Below, one piece after another: positions 48,567 through 60,496 of a stretch of 64,000 nt of DNA. Where the stretch lies: assembly GCA_036426205.1 (NCBI GenBank), contig CM071568.1, positions 54,345,155 to 54,409,154 of the forward strand. Direction: 5' to 3'. Both the position numbers and the translations under genes were made by a program. The notes under the pieces are model-generated. The model saw only the letters and a program-made list of their open reading frames with translations, had not been told where the DNA came from and made no database searches. The stretch comes from Ascaphus truei. Lineage: Eukaryota > Chordata > Amphibia > Anura > Ascaphidae. Each line of letters begins with the position of its first letter. Position 1 is the stretch's first letter.

Positions 48567-49190
48567 TTATTGCACGATAATTGGCATTAGCATCTGCTGT
48601 GTGATACCCTTTCTGACCAGTAGACTTATGGAGGATGTGTTACTATAAAGTACACCTAGTTTGGCATAGGTTTTGGATGTCAGGGTATCAATGTGCATCC
48701 CAAATGTTAAATGAGAGTCAAACCATATGCCCAAGTATTTAAAACTAGTAATAGGAGTTAGGGTGGTATTAGCATTGGTTCTGATCTGGAGCTCAATCAT
48801 TGGAAGCTTTAAAAATGTAGCCTTGGTCCTAAATACCATTGTTACAGGCTTGTCATTGTTTAAAAACAGTTTGTTTTTGGAAATCCAATTTTCAAGTCTC
48901 AAAAAGTCAGATTGAAGTATGTGTGTAAGGTCGGAGAGGCTGTGTGCATATAAGATTGTGTCATCTTCATACATGTGTATTGAAGATCTCTTACAAGCTG
49001 TGACATATGGTTTTTGAAAAGACCTCTCCATTCTTCTATCCATCGGATCATTCAATGACGTTCCAACGTCCATAGGAATGGTAGTCTTTCTTGCAATTCT
49101 AGCTGCAGAGACATCAATTTTTGGAGGACAATCCCAGCTTTTACTGTCATCTTCCAAAAATGGAGAAATGTTGGTAAACTTTCTGATCAT
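48567..49190 (-). pseudogene. Chimeric open frame: DIRS gag-like then L2-type RT
   Basis: This is one uninterrupted 207-codon frame. Residues 1-67 (KIDVSAARIARKTTIPMDV, DPMDRRMERSFQKPYV) have the DIRS-type gag pattern. From about residue 70 it reads as LINE RT: MYEDDTILYAHSLSDL with the catalytic DD box, then WISKNKLFLNNDK, TFLKLPMIELQIRTN and YLGIWFDSHLTFG. The RT part matches the LINE at 17265-17560. The join is near 48985. The frame is open by chance across two retroelement fragments; a real fusion product is unlikely. Confidence 0.65.
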
Positions 49191-49560
49191 TCCTTCTCTC
49201 AGGTGTTGACCATTCTGCTATAATAATGGCATTGACTGACTGCTGAACTGGAAAGCATTGATTATTTTTCCCAGGATCTAGGAATACTTTATCAACTACT
49301 CTGAGCGCCTGTCATGATTCTTCAATATTCATACTCTTGTCCACATTAAAAGGAAACAAGATCTTCTACACTTTTTTCAGAAGACAATCTTCTTTCACAT
49401 AATAGGACATATCTTCTCTAGGCATGTCATACTGAAATGATGTTCCTTTATCCAGGGATGTTTGAGACATGGACCTTTTGTTAGAGTAAAAGTTGCCTGC
49501 TTCATTGTACTCATTCAGTTTAACTACTGGGCCAGCTGGTAGGGAATGTCTTCTGAGGTT
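49191..49560 (-). pseudogene. DIRS-like gag fragment, continuation
   Basis: Upstream minus-strand sequence reads LRVVDKVFLDPGKN, then FPVQQSVNAIIIAEWSTPERR, typical of the gag-like ORF of DIRS retroelements. Stops are present. No tyrosine recombinase or RT of a DIRS element is seen nearby. Confidence 0.5.
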
Positions 49561-50269
49561 GGCTTTCTTATACAGTACTTATCCATACTTATGAGAAGAC
49601 AAACAGATAAGTATTTAACTACTGTATATACTTTGACATTTGGATGTTGCATTGGGGCTTTTAGTTTTTTGTTGTTGTATACATGGCTTTCTGAAGCAAT
49701 CCCTACATATATCCTTCATATCAGAGGCTACAAGCGTAATATCACAGACAGCACAGTGCCTGGATTTAGATTTAGCTTGTCTGGGCTTCTAAGTAGCTTC
49801 AAAGTGGGATTACCACTGGGTTCAGAAGTTTCCGGATGTATTAGAAAAATACAGGAGGAATTCCTGACCAAGCTGTCAGAAACTCTTGATGAGAGGTTTT
49901 CCCCAGGGGGCTTCAGGACACTTACTCTGGGTAAGATGTGATGCAAGGGCGGCCAGGAGGGGAGGGATGGATTGAAATAGAAATTCAAAGATATGTACAG
50001 AGTAGTAAGAACTACAGAAAGTAGGACATCTCATTTTAAAGGTAAAAGTTTTTCCCTAACCCCAGCTAAGAGGAACAGTTACCCACTCGTATCTGGTGGC
50101 AATGGAGGATTTAAAAGGGAAAAAAAAAAAAGGGAAATGTACCATATAAGTATCCATTAAATGTCCCAAAACCTTGGAAATATAGCTATGGATCATTGTT
50201 CCCACCTTCAGTTTATGAGTACATCACAAAGCATACCACAAACCTCTTCTAGAATCACACAAAGAAAAA

Positions 50270-50800
50270 TCTAATCCAACGAATATAATATATTTTCCCT
50301 TTACTCTACATAAACCCATGCACTGGCTACCAATATGATCAAGAATCATATTCAAGATTAATTTCCATAGCTCACCACAATCTGGCCCCTTGATAAATCT
50401 TAGAACTCATCTCCAAATACTCCTCCACACACACACTCTACATTCTGCCCTCCTGATCTCCTCTCACATCCAATACTGTTCCCAGTCTGCACCACACAGA
50501 TGGAATTACCTTCCAGGCAATGTCACTCTTCACCCATTTAAAAATGTGCCCTGAAAACTCACTTATTTAAGGAAGACTATGTGACATTCTCTTGATATCT
50601 CAATATACCTCCTTCTTCCTGTACCATCATGTTATCACCTATCATGTTACCAGAACGAGAGTGCTCCAGTCGCTAGCTTTACGGCAAATACAGTAACCTA
50701 TCGTAACACACTGAGCCGCTCTCCCAGTATACTTTTTTTCTACTTCCTTCGTTTTAGACGGCAAGATCCTTCGAGCAGGGCCCTTATTGTGACAGTATGT
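50270..50800 (+). mobile_element. L2-type LINE C-terminal and 3' fragment
   Basis: HWLPI (near 50333), then a KINFHSSPQSGPL block and RWNYLPGNV (near 50500), followed by TYLRKTM, give the C-terminal pattern of L2/CR1-group LINEs. Stops are frequent. Confidence 0.6.
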
Positions 50801-51251
50801 TATTATACTTCTATGGTTATTGTCTTAACACCCACTGTGCTGTACAATATGTTGGCTTGTTATAAACTAGTGATTAGCAGGGATTTGGGGAGCACCTATG
50901 GGTCTGTGAAAAGTCGTCAAGGGGTTAGTCAAATAAAACAATGGCAAATCCCAGGCAGTATAGAGGGTTACTGTGCCAGTGTGGAGACTGCACACTCAGT
51001 AAGGCGCCAAACTGTACCTTAGCACTGGTGGTATAGCGGTCAATTACAATAGGAGCTTCCAAAGTTGCTCCCCATAATGTTTTGCATATGCACCGATAAA
51101 CAGTTTGGGGCCTTAACAAGTGTTTGCTCCCCCCACCCTCTCTCTCCCTCCCCCCCCCCCCCCCCCCCCACCCCGAGATCAGGCCACTATACTGCATTGG
51201 ATCGATTAAACAGTTTTGTTAGTAATAGGCCGAGTAGGCAATACAATTAAT

Positions 51252-51340
51252 TAATTAGGGGTGCGCAGAACAAACATTTTCTAGCAGTGGGTGCGCAGTA
51301 TAAAAATAAAACATAAAGGTTGGGAATCACTGTTATAAAC
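51252..51340. mobile_element. hAT-like element end fragments
   Basis: GGGGTGCGCAGAACAAACATTTT and AGCAGTGGGTGCGCAG are followed by AAAGGTTGGGAATCACTG, the usual shape of a hAT 3' end. It is related to the MITE at 403-689. A C-run lies just upstream (51150-51170). Confidence 0.5.
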
Positions 51341-52107
51341 AAAGAAAAGAATAATGTGAAATACATCAATTTCTGATATCAAAAACCCAAATGGGTATGA
51401 AAGGAACGGTCAGCTCTGCTTTTCTCTAATTTTCCCCATCTATAACATTCTGTTCACATTAAATATAATCAAATTTCCTTTAATTATATATGTCCTGAAT
51501 ACATTTTTACTAAATAGATACACAATAATATTAACATTATAATTTATGCTAAACCAGACAATAAACCAGGAGAATTCTTCCAGGAGCCTTCAGTCAGATA
51601 TCATTACAGTAGTTATATATTTTCAAATAAAGTTAAAAGTAATTGAAATTACTACAAAACATGGTAAATGGCAATGACACCCAAATCTCTTATTCAGAGA
51701 ACTTCTAGGATAAATGCACATTTTATTTTAAAACATTTAGACTGCTTTATTTATTCCAGCAATCAGCATTAGTAAATGTACTATTTTTATTGCCAGCTAC
51801 ATTTTATGCATACACAAAGTACTTTCCCTATCCTAGTTCCACATATAATACCAGTCATCAGAGTAGGGCTCTATATTGTATGTTTTTCACACCTATTATT
51901 TCAGCACGGTTATGACATGCCAATCCAATAAAAATGGGGTAAAGCATGATGTAGATCTTGATGAGCTCTGCTTACCTTCTGAATCACAGATTGAGAATTC
52001 CTATTCCTATTGCAAACCAAGATATTAGGACATGTTAAAATGTTTTGTCTAGAAACTCTGATAGCAGTTGAAAGCTATGTGCTTGTTGCAATGGGAGGTA
52101 AAGGTCA

Positions 52108-52284
<177 letters not shown>

Positions 52285-52699
52285 CTAACCAAGAAAAAAA
52301 GACAGAAAGGGAATAGATCAGCTGTGTAAAATAAAACAAGATGTAATTTAAATGTGTGCACAATTTCCTTCATACTCCTATTAGATCAGAACTGTAAATA
52401 ATGTCTGTGCAGGAGTTATATTCAGGCACCTTTGTGAGTTTGTCAGAACGGCAGGTGTTTTACAGTTTATTTGCCAATGAAGAATTGAAATGGAACCCTC
52501 TAATGAACGTGTTCCTGTTACATTACGACGAAGCTTGTAAAAATCAATAATAGCAGAGTGAATTATTTATCTGGTCAGATCTGATGTGCAGGGAGAGAGT
52601 CCTTGTAGCGAGCAATCTTATTGTGCTGGATAAAAGGGTGTCTCTTCCATTTCGAAAAGCAGTTTGATTGTAAATACATGAAGGGTATCAAAATTATAC

Positions 52700-52900
52700 G
52701 GAAGTAGAAACATGCTACAGTAGCACAAGAGGCAATACTCTGAAACTGAAGGATTTTAGGATTGGGGGAAATGTGAGGAGGAACTTTTTCACTTAAAGAA
52801 TATGGGATTTGTGGAACAGTCTCCCAGCAGAGGTGTTGAAAATGACAACAATAAAATTAATTTGAAGCAGATTAAGATAAGCACAGATACTGTATCTTTA
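52700..52900 (+). mobile_element. CR1-type LINE 3' fragment
   Basis: VRRNFFT, then RMWDLWNSLPAEVLK (near 52795), is the C-terminal CR1 pattern. It is truncated on both sides. Confidence 0.6.
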
Positions 52901-54128
52901 AAAAAAATTATATATATATATATATTTCATACAGCTAGTTTGACAACTACATCTGCCACGCTGTTAGTGGTGACAAGCTTTGTCATTTCTACCGAAAAAA
53001 TAATACACTAACACTTCAGTTAATCCTTTAAAAAATGAGATGTTACATTGGACCATTTAAAGTGGTGTCTTCTGAAAGTACAGACAACAGAATCGGAAAA
53101 TGCATGAAACGAGTGGTTTTGCCAAGTCAAACACTGCAGTGGCAACTACAGCATATTACAGTATATAATAAAAGCCACTACCACCCTGAATTGTTGTGAT
53201 AAAACAGTTACAACCCCTGGTAAATGCTTTTGTAATCACTTCAATGTAAATCTCTCTAACACTTGTTACTGTAGGTGTGGCTGTCAATCTTGAAATATGT
53301 TTGGCAGACAGCTCAATCATTAGAATAGGTTCAGTGGCACATTCCATCACTAGAGATGTGTCCATTACAATGGATGACTAGGGAGTTAATCTCCCTACGT
53401 TAATTTAAATATTTATAGTTATTGCATTGGTAATTATCTACAGTACTTAGTTACTAATATGCATACATGTAATGTGCTAAAACAAGTTATATTTTATATT
53501 ACAAGAAGATTATATAAATATTTAATAATGGCTATCTCGGTTTGGCTGTGCGAGTAGATACATGCATACATAGCCTGTATACAAAAGGTGATAATAACAA
53601 AACTCTATAGTCCTGTTAGGGTGAATAAATATAAAGTGTTACACCCAAAATAATTAAACACTTACAAAAGGCTGTGTATAAATCTGTGTGTAGATAAATA
53701 GCATACCACACAAGTGCACAAGATGATGAAATCACATCAAGTGAAAAAATGTGCAAGATAATATTGTATGGGACAAAACAAATTACATACAAGATAACAT
53801 AATAAAAAATAAAATGAAAACACAAAAACAAACAAGAAAAAAATACAAGAGAGGAAAAAACAAAAAAAACCTCTCAAAGTATGGATAAAAGGGTCTGAAA
53901 AAAATAATTTAAAATGTTCAACGTATACTGCTGCGGCTCATTTTATTCTAACACATCGCCGTTTTTTCCCTGGCTTTTTCCTGGAATGCGACGCACTTCA
54001 CCAGGAGCATGCCGCATTCATTTTGCGTTCTCAGCCACGGGTCGTGCGCGGGTCATGCGCGGTTGACGCACGGTTGATGCGTTTATTGAGAATGGTTCGG
54101 ATTTAATAGGTTGCAATTCTTCGCGTGT

Positions 54129-54170
54129 CCGCCAGATGGCAGATATTCATGAATTGTAATGCGCATGCGC
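54129..54170 (+). promoter_or_regulatory. CTCF-like and NRF1-like motifs upstream of forkhead frame
   Basis: CCGCCAGATGGCAG (from 54129) resembles the CTCF core. TGCGCATGCGC (54160-54170) is a perfect NRF1 palindrome. They lie about 180-220 bp before the ATG at 54348. Just upstream are CGCGGGTCATGCGCGGTTGACGC-type repeats. These are motif matches only. Confidence 0.35.
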
Positions 54171-54347
54171 TTCAGTAATGTGTCGACTTGCTGGTGTTTC
54201 GTTTAAAAAAAGATACCACAGTGTGCTATTGTAAATTGGCCTTGAGACTCAAGGTAGAGGTTGCAAAAATGTATCAATTTAGGCTTTTCATATTAAAGAA
54301 AGACAAAGACCAGTTTCGGTTACAGTATTCTCCAGAGAGCCGTTGCC

Positions 54348-54941
54348 ATGAGTGTTCAAGTGCAGCCCGTTTTCCAAAAACCCGACATAAGTTACGCGTA
54401 TTTGATATGGACCGCGATTAATGCAACAGATAAGATAACAACAGTTGTTCAAATTTATCAGTATTTTATCGAAAACTAGGACTTTTACAAATTTTCGCCA
54501 GCTCCTCATACGTGGAAGCGTGCAATAAGGAAAAGGTTATGTAGCGATCCCTGTTTTTATCGTATTGAGCCACAATTTATTGGAGGGTATTGGTGTGTAT
54601 CACCGGCTTTTTCCTGCATCTATGATCATGCAGACGGCAAAAGGTGAAAGGTCGAGTTAAAACCAACTAAGAAACGACAGTCGCTGCCAAGCTATGCACC
54701 AGCACCGGCTTCCAATAACGGTCCCACTGTCAGTGACAACCCTTGCTGTCAATCCAGCAAGCCTGAGCCGGATTTCGCGTGCAGTTTCGATCAAGCTTGC
54801 ATGTACCTAAGCAATTTCCAGCCTCATCAGCTCACTACAGGTGGACTAGTCCCGCTGCAAACTATCGACCTGGATGATCAAGAACACTGGACTGGCAGTT
54901 GCCTGGCGCCGGCGCCAGCTGAATGGGAAATTCTATGGTGA
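54348..54941 (+). pseudogene. Forkhead-domain reading frame with two internal stops
   Basis: This is a 197-codon frame from ATG (context GTTGCCATGA) to TGA. Residues 11-24 read KPDISYAYLIWTAI, close to the forkhead signature KPPYSYxxLIxxAI. A helix-2/3 region follows: VVQIYQYFIEN, then WKRAIRKRLCSDPCF (compare WxNSIRHNLSLNxCF). The wing is GGYWCVSPAF. The C-terminal 95 residues are Pro/Ser-rich with an acidic end (IDLDDQEHW, PAEWEIL), resembling an activation tail. In-frame TAG (codon 44) and TGA (codon 100) interrupt it, so this copy appears dead unless it is read through. The domain is intronless here; a donor-like GTGAGT overlaps the end. No FOX class is assigned; the HNLS recognition helix is unusually diverged. 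It could be a decayed retrocopy or cargo of a transposon. Confidence 0.6.
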
Positions 54942-55459
54942 GTATTGTTGCCGTATTATTTTCTGTTTTTTTTATTTTGACAATACAGTATCAATATCGG
55001 CGCGATTCAAAAGTCAAGCGATTCTCCTGTAAGCAATATTATTGGCTGAGCAGCTTCTCCAGTACTGTGCTGCAGATACTGAACAATTGGTGGAACGCTA
55101 GGCGCATGCGCATTGGAACCTTCTTGAAACGCATACAGTATGCATGTCATTACATCGAAGGTAGGCGCATGCACATGTGAACAGGAGACGCCCCCCCCGA
55201 GAAAATTATTGGTGGGACTGGCTGGGAACTTCTTTAGGAGGCTGACCATTACAGTAAAACTTTTCTTTTTGTTTTTCCTCAGAAAAGAAAACGGCTAATG
55301 GAGGGATTTCGATGGATAATATCGCTTTGTGTAACAATGCCTGCCCATTGCGGAATTTGATTTAAAAACCCACGTACCCGGAGGCTACAGTTTAGTGGCC
55401 GTTGTTATTAATTAGGATAGAATACTGTAAAAACGGTAAAAGATGTGGAATGTGGTATC

Positions 55460-55969
55460 ATGTCTAAGAAACAAAGTAAATATGATAGGGACAGATATGA
55501 CTATGAAAAGAACCAAGTTTACCATTGGCAGAGGATAAATTCCATTCAAGATAGATCGAATAAGAAAGAGAAATCATTTATTCAGTTCAGGTCTACTCCC
55601 AATAAATCTATTTTAAAGTCTAAGAATGTGGATTATCAGAGTGGCGAATCTGATGTTTCAGATGCAGAGACTGCCTCTACCTCTCATTCTGTATCTTTTG
55701 TCAATACATTTGAAAATGATGATCATCGTGGTCGTGGAGCTCCCTCCAGAGTGTGGGGGAGGGGTGGTCGTACCTTTTGGGGCCAGCCACCTAGGTCTGG
55801 TTCTGGTCCGGACCAGTCCCATGATACTTTTTCTTACCAAACTGACAATCATCAGAGACAGCAACAACAACAAAAATCTTTCCCTTTATTTCAAAAGGAC
55901 ACAAGAGAATCAGAAGAGGGAAGAGGAGGAGGGGGTTACAGGTCCGCCTCCAAAAGGAAGAAGTTTTGA
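55460..55969 (+). CDS. Penelope-like element ORF1 / N-terminal region
   Basis: This 169-codon frame starts MSKKQSKYDRDRYDYEKNQ. It is basic and tyrosine-rich at first, then Asp/Ser-rich (GESDVSDAETASTSHS). It ends with Arg/Gly-rich and Gln-rich segments (RGRGAPSRVWGRGGR, RQQQQQKSF), a likely RNA-binding or gag-like region. It is separated from the RT frame by a purine-rich tract at about 55912-55935. In the second copy (63237 on) the same tract is 11 nt longer, so the frame relation differs there. A homologous, independently shifted frame supports its being real coding sequence. Confidence 0.7.
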   Translation: MSKKQSKYDRDRYDYEKNQVYHWQRINSIQDRSNKKEKSFIQFRSTPNKSILKSKNVDYQSGESDVSDAETASTSHSVSFVNTFENDDHRGRGAPSRVWGRGGRTFWGQPPRSGSGPDQSHDTFSYQTDNHQRQQQQQKSFPLFQKDTRESEEGRGGGGYRSASKRKKF

Positions 55970-58474
55970 ATGACGTATCAAATGTCATAAATATATCAGG
56001 AACCACTCTCTCCCCTATAGAGTTGTCACTACTAGATAAAGGTCTAACATTTTCACCTTCAATGAACTTTAATTTGTTTGAAACCACCATTGATGTGTAT
56101 AAGTTTGTTCGGAAATTATCCTTGAAAAAGTTTTTTGATAATTTTATTCCAAATGTTTCTGGGTCGACCGGAGATGGTGACTTGGATGGGGGGACACCAC
56201 TCGCCATCGAGAGTGATGTCCCCTCATCTGACTCCGTTCCTCTGGTATCTATTGCTCTACATACATTTAATGATTTCTGCACTTTGCAAGATATGAATGA
56301 TCTTTTGTCTGAACAGACTTTTGATGATATTAGTATTCCTACTTTCTCGGAATGGAACTCAGGCCTAAAAAAGAGCTCTATCTTCTACCCCACTCATGTT
56401 AAGGGTCAATTTCTAACTATGTTTGAAAATCTGGTCATTAGGGACCTCCGTCTTCTAGGTCAGGGATTTTCCCTTTCACGTATAGATCATGACAATTTGA
56501 ATCAAAGTGAACGTTTAGCTTTAAAATCTTTAAAAAATAATCATGCTTTGGTCATTAAGAGTGCGGACAAGGGTGGTGCGGTGGTGGTGCAAGGTAGAGA
56601 CGGTTACATCAGGGAGGCTTTGCGCCAACTGGATGATGGCCGGTCCTATCGTGTACTACCCGCCGATCCCACTCCTCACTTCTTGGATGTCCTTACTGAA
56701 CTGGTTGACTCAGGTATTATTATGGAAGTTTTATCCAAGGAAGAGGTTAAATACATTATAACATCACATCCCATTATCCCTATCTTCCACCATCTCCCAA
56801 AGATCCACAAGACATTGGTCGACCCTCCAGGTCGTCCAATTGTACTCTAGCATTGGATCTTTGGGAGATGGTCTGTCAAGATATGTGAATGTTTTTCTTC
56901 AGCCATTTGTTAAGAAGTTGCCCTCATTTATACGGGACTCTGGTGATCTTCTTGATCAGATCAAAAATGTTAATTGGGGCAATCATTACTTGTGGGTAAC
57001 ACTTGATGTTACCTCTCTGTATTCAGTTATACAACATGATCATGGGATGGCAGCTGTCCGCCAATTTATTGAGATACCAGAAATTTCAATCGGCTTTTAT
57101 TTTGGACGCTATTCATTTTTTACTCACGCACAACTTTTTCACATTTAACAATAAGTTTTATTTGCAATTAATTGGCACTGCTATGGGCACAAGTTTTGCT
57201 CCTTCTTTTGCAAACTTATTTATGGGGTGGTGGGAAGCACTCTTTATATATTCGAGCACTAATTCTTTTCGTCACAATATTGTTTTTTATAAAAGGTTTG
57301 TGGATGACTTAATTATCATTTGGAAAGGGGATGTCACTACACTTCACGTTTTTGTATCCTATCTTAATGACAATATTTACAAATTAAAATTTACACTAAA
57401 TTTTCATTTTCATCACATTGAATTTCTGGATCTACAATTATTTGTAGATATAGATAAAAAAAAATCCAAACAGATGTATATAGGAAGTTAAACGCAAGAA
57501 ATACATTTCTTAGGGCGGACAGCTGCCATCCATCTCATATTATAAAAGCCATACCCAAGGGACAGTTCCTCAGACTGAGAAGAAACTGCTCCACATGTAG
57601 TGGTTTTCTTTCTCAGTCTGAGGAACTGACAAAGAGGTTTTTGGAAAGGGGATACCCTAAATCCCATATAGCAATTGCTTTCAATAATGCAGTACAAACA
57701 GAGAGGGCATCATTGTTGCCCGCACATTCAATTGGGGATTCTCGCCTTGGCAATACTAAGGAGACAATTGTTAATAAACAGGGTACACATGGATTGGTAA
57801 AGTCTAAAAATAAATGTCCTCTTTTTATTTCACAGTTTAATAAACAAAGTGGAAAGATTAACTCTATAATTTCAAAACATTGGAATGTCCTATCCATGGA
57901 CCCTGTCCTTAAAAAATATGTTGAACCTGGTCCTACTTTTGTATACCGTAGAGCGAGAACAATTGGATCTTATGTCTCACCAAGTGAACTTAATACTTCT
58001 GGGTCTACAAAACCTTTTATCACCAGGGGTTCCTTTAAATGTGGCTCTTGTAGTGTATGCAAACACATGAAGCCGGCAAAAAGTTTTCTACAGTATGCCT
58101 TGCTGCAGCCACATGGTGTGAATAAAGTAAAGAATAAGGAATTTAAGATCAACAGTTTTATAAATTGTAAAAGTCAATTTGTTGTTTATCTCATAACATG
58201 TGGTTGCGGCAGGAGATATGTGGGTAGAACGACTAGAGCCCTTAAGGTCAGGATGTTAGAGCACTTGAGGCTCATAAGATTGAAAGACACCAATCATCCT
58301 GTTTCCAAACATTTCACGGAATGTGGTCAGGGAGGAACAAGTAATTTTTCCTTCCTGGGAATTGAATCAGTTAATTGTAAATCTAGAGGTGGTGATCATG
58401 TCAACCTTCTGAACCGTAGGGAGGCATATTGGATTTTCATTCTCCAAACGCTTCCCTATGGGTCTGAATATTGA
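55940..58474 (+). pseudogene. Penelope-like element reverse transcriptase plus GIY-YIG nuclease
   Basis: Penelope-like elements encode an RT related to telomerase, fused to a GIY-YIG endonuclease that opens the target. Readable blocks in order are EEVLNDVSNVINISG at the start, KSADKGGAVVVQ near 56560 and LPKIHKTLVDPPGRPIV near 56795. Then come WVTLDVTSLYSVIQHD near 56995 (first catalytic Asp), GTAMGTSFAPSFANLFMG near 57177 and RFVDDLIIIW near 57295 (catalytic DD). HIEFLDLQLF is near 57414, the cysteine motif CGSCSVCKHM near 58040 and the GIY-YIG start VVYLITCGCGRRYVGRTT near 58178, with RMLEH after it. The end is REAYWIFILQTL. Frameshifts near 56850, 57130 and 57490 break the frame. Confidence 0.88.
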
Positions 58475-59300
58475 CTGGCAGTTAACCCATTTCTTGTAAT
58501 ATTTGACAATTTTTTAAGAATCGATTGCACTTTAGATCTATCTCGTTCAACGAATAAGGATTGATCAAATTAGCCCTTTAAATCTCATAAAGTTTAACAA
58601 AGTTTATGATAAACTTGGTTATTTGATGTATTGTGTTGATAATACCTTATACAATGTTCTTTATATATGATATTTGTTATATTTCCCTGGTTCCTAGGAT
58701 TTAGATATACAATATGTGTAATGCAGTATTTATGTTTTAACTTATATTCTTTAAGTTATTTGGTTGTTTTAAATTATTTGTCAAATTGTGTTTATATGTT
58801 TTCTATATCTCTTATTTTTTCCTTATGTGTCAGTATAAGTTGTAAATTAATATGTTTTTCTCAATTTTCCTCGTTATGGAGTGTTTTTTCTTTTTCTACC
58901 TTCTATATTTCTTAACATTTGTATTTCAGCATTGTTAATGTTTGCCTCGTCGCAATGCGCATGCTCAGTGAGTAGCACTGTATGTATGCGTCGTAGGGAT
59001 GTATTGTATTAGTGGGGCAGTGATTTTCTATGACTTGCCCTTAACCAAGATGGCCACACTGCCTGTGAGACTTGCTTTGCCCTTAGATCGGCACTGAGTC
59101 GCTCTGCGCATGCGCGATGACGCGCGTAGCATCATGACGTCATCAGGTTCCGTTTTTGGGCGCGAAACGGCCCACAGGTAAGAGGGTATATAATAGATGT
59201 TATTACATTGTGTTTTATCCTTGAAAAAGAACGCTGTGACGTTCGAAACGCGTTGGATGGGTCTTTTGTCATATTAAAGTGCCCTTTTAATCATTTTTTG
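58475..59300 (+). other. Penelope-associated 3' segment with CRE and GAAACGCGT hairpin
   Basis: AT-rich sequence up to 58940 is followed by CpG-rich sequence. That has NRF1-like GCGCATGCGC (59106), a CRE-like ATGACGTCATCA (59145), TATATAATAG (59189) and then CTTGAAAAAGAACGC...GTTCGAAACGCGTT (59219-59253), which can fold as a short hairpin. ATTAAAG follows. A promoter upstream of a polyadenylation-like signal would suit a terminal repeat of a Penelope-like element. The exact 3' end is not fixed. Confidence 0.45.
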
Positions 59301-60496
59301 TTTTGGGTCCATCCTGCTCCGTTTGTGCTGGTGCGCTTTTTGGTCTCCCTTTTCCTGTATTGCATAAATGTAGCTGCACAGCTTGCCTACCTACTACCAG
59401 GATGTGAGTATTGCTTATTTTCAGGGGAACCTGCCGATGAGACTGAGGGTGAGTGGGCTTGTACCATCTACCACCTGTCTTCAGGAGGATAGTACCCATA
59501 CCAGTGCATATTAAGTACTATGTTATTTTATTAGTACCCTGGTTTAGTGGTTTGGCTTATTTTTATTTATTACACCTGCATTTGAGCGCTTCAGCTATTT
59601 TCTACATTAGAATACTGTACCTGAAACAGTATGCTGATGTTTTCCGGCCGTACAGTACACAATACTTTTTTATATACAGTATACTGTGTAATAAACCCGA
59701 AAAAATAAAAACTATGCATTTATTCTACATGTATTACAGTACTGTACATACAGTATGTGTCTTCTATACAGTGCCAGTACATACAGTACAGTATGTGTCT
59801 TCTATTTTTTTTAAATACTCTTGTACTGAGCATGCCTACAGTATACAGTACAGTATGCCTGGACAGTGGTGTACATTCTAGAAACACTGTATTTTGTTAC
59901 ATTAGCAAAGGAGCCAATGGAACAATGTAAAACAAATCAACATGCTCTTTTATTGGTGTAGTAAGTACAAAAACATTTATTTACAAATACTGTACAATGT
60001 AGAAATATTTTAAGTGCACAGCAATTCAAAACATCAACAGGTGTATGGTTTACTGCTAGAGGAAACATTTATGTACAGAAAGTAAAAACATTTAGTCAGT
60101 CAGTCAGTATGGTTTACAGTCAGTATGGTTTACAGTCACATGTTATAAAAACAAATTCTTTATTCATAAAATATACAAAACGCAACATCTACTTTATTAA
60201 AGAACGGCAAGTCAAAACATATACAGTGGGATGGTGTGCAAAACAGTCTGCACCACTACAGTCCTCGAGGGCAGCAAACAGGCCCGGTTTTCAGGACAAC
60301 CTTGAAAATCGGGTCTGTTTGCGGCCCTCAGGGACTGGAATTGTGCAGGTCCTGTGTGTGTGTACAGCAAGTTAAAACATTTCTGTATAAATACAAGCTA
60401 AAAAACACACAACATCATCTCCTTTATTTAAGTACTGCAGGTCAAAACATGTACAGTACAGTTCAGCACAACAGTATGGTCTTACAGTACCCGTGA

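Noticed and set aside
49546..49988. Open frames of 131 codons (plus) and 86 codons (minus) as a possible host exon
   Set aside because: There are no recognisable domains, splice sites or homology; the minus frame may be a further DIRS remnant but could not be supported.
59427..59450. CCGATGAG word as a hammerhead ribozyme core near the Penelope-like element
   Set aside because: The conserved CTGATGAG is altered and the required GAAA lies far upstream instead of just downstream, so no hammerhead can be drawn.
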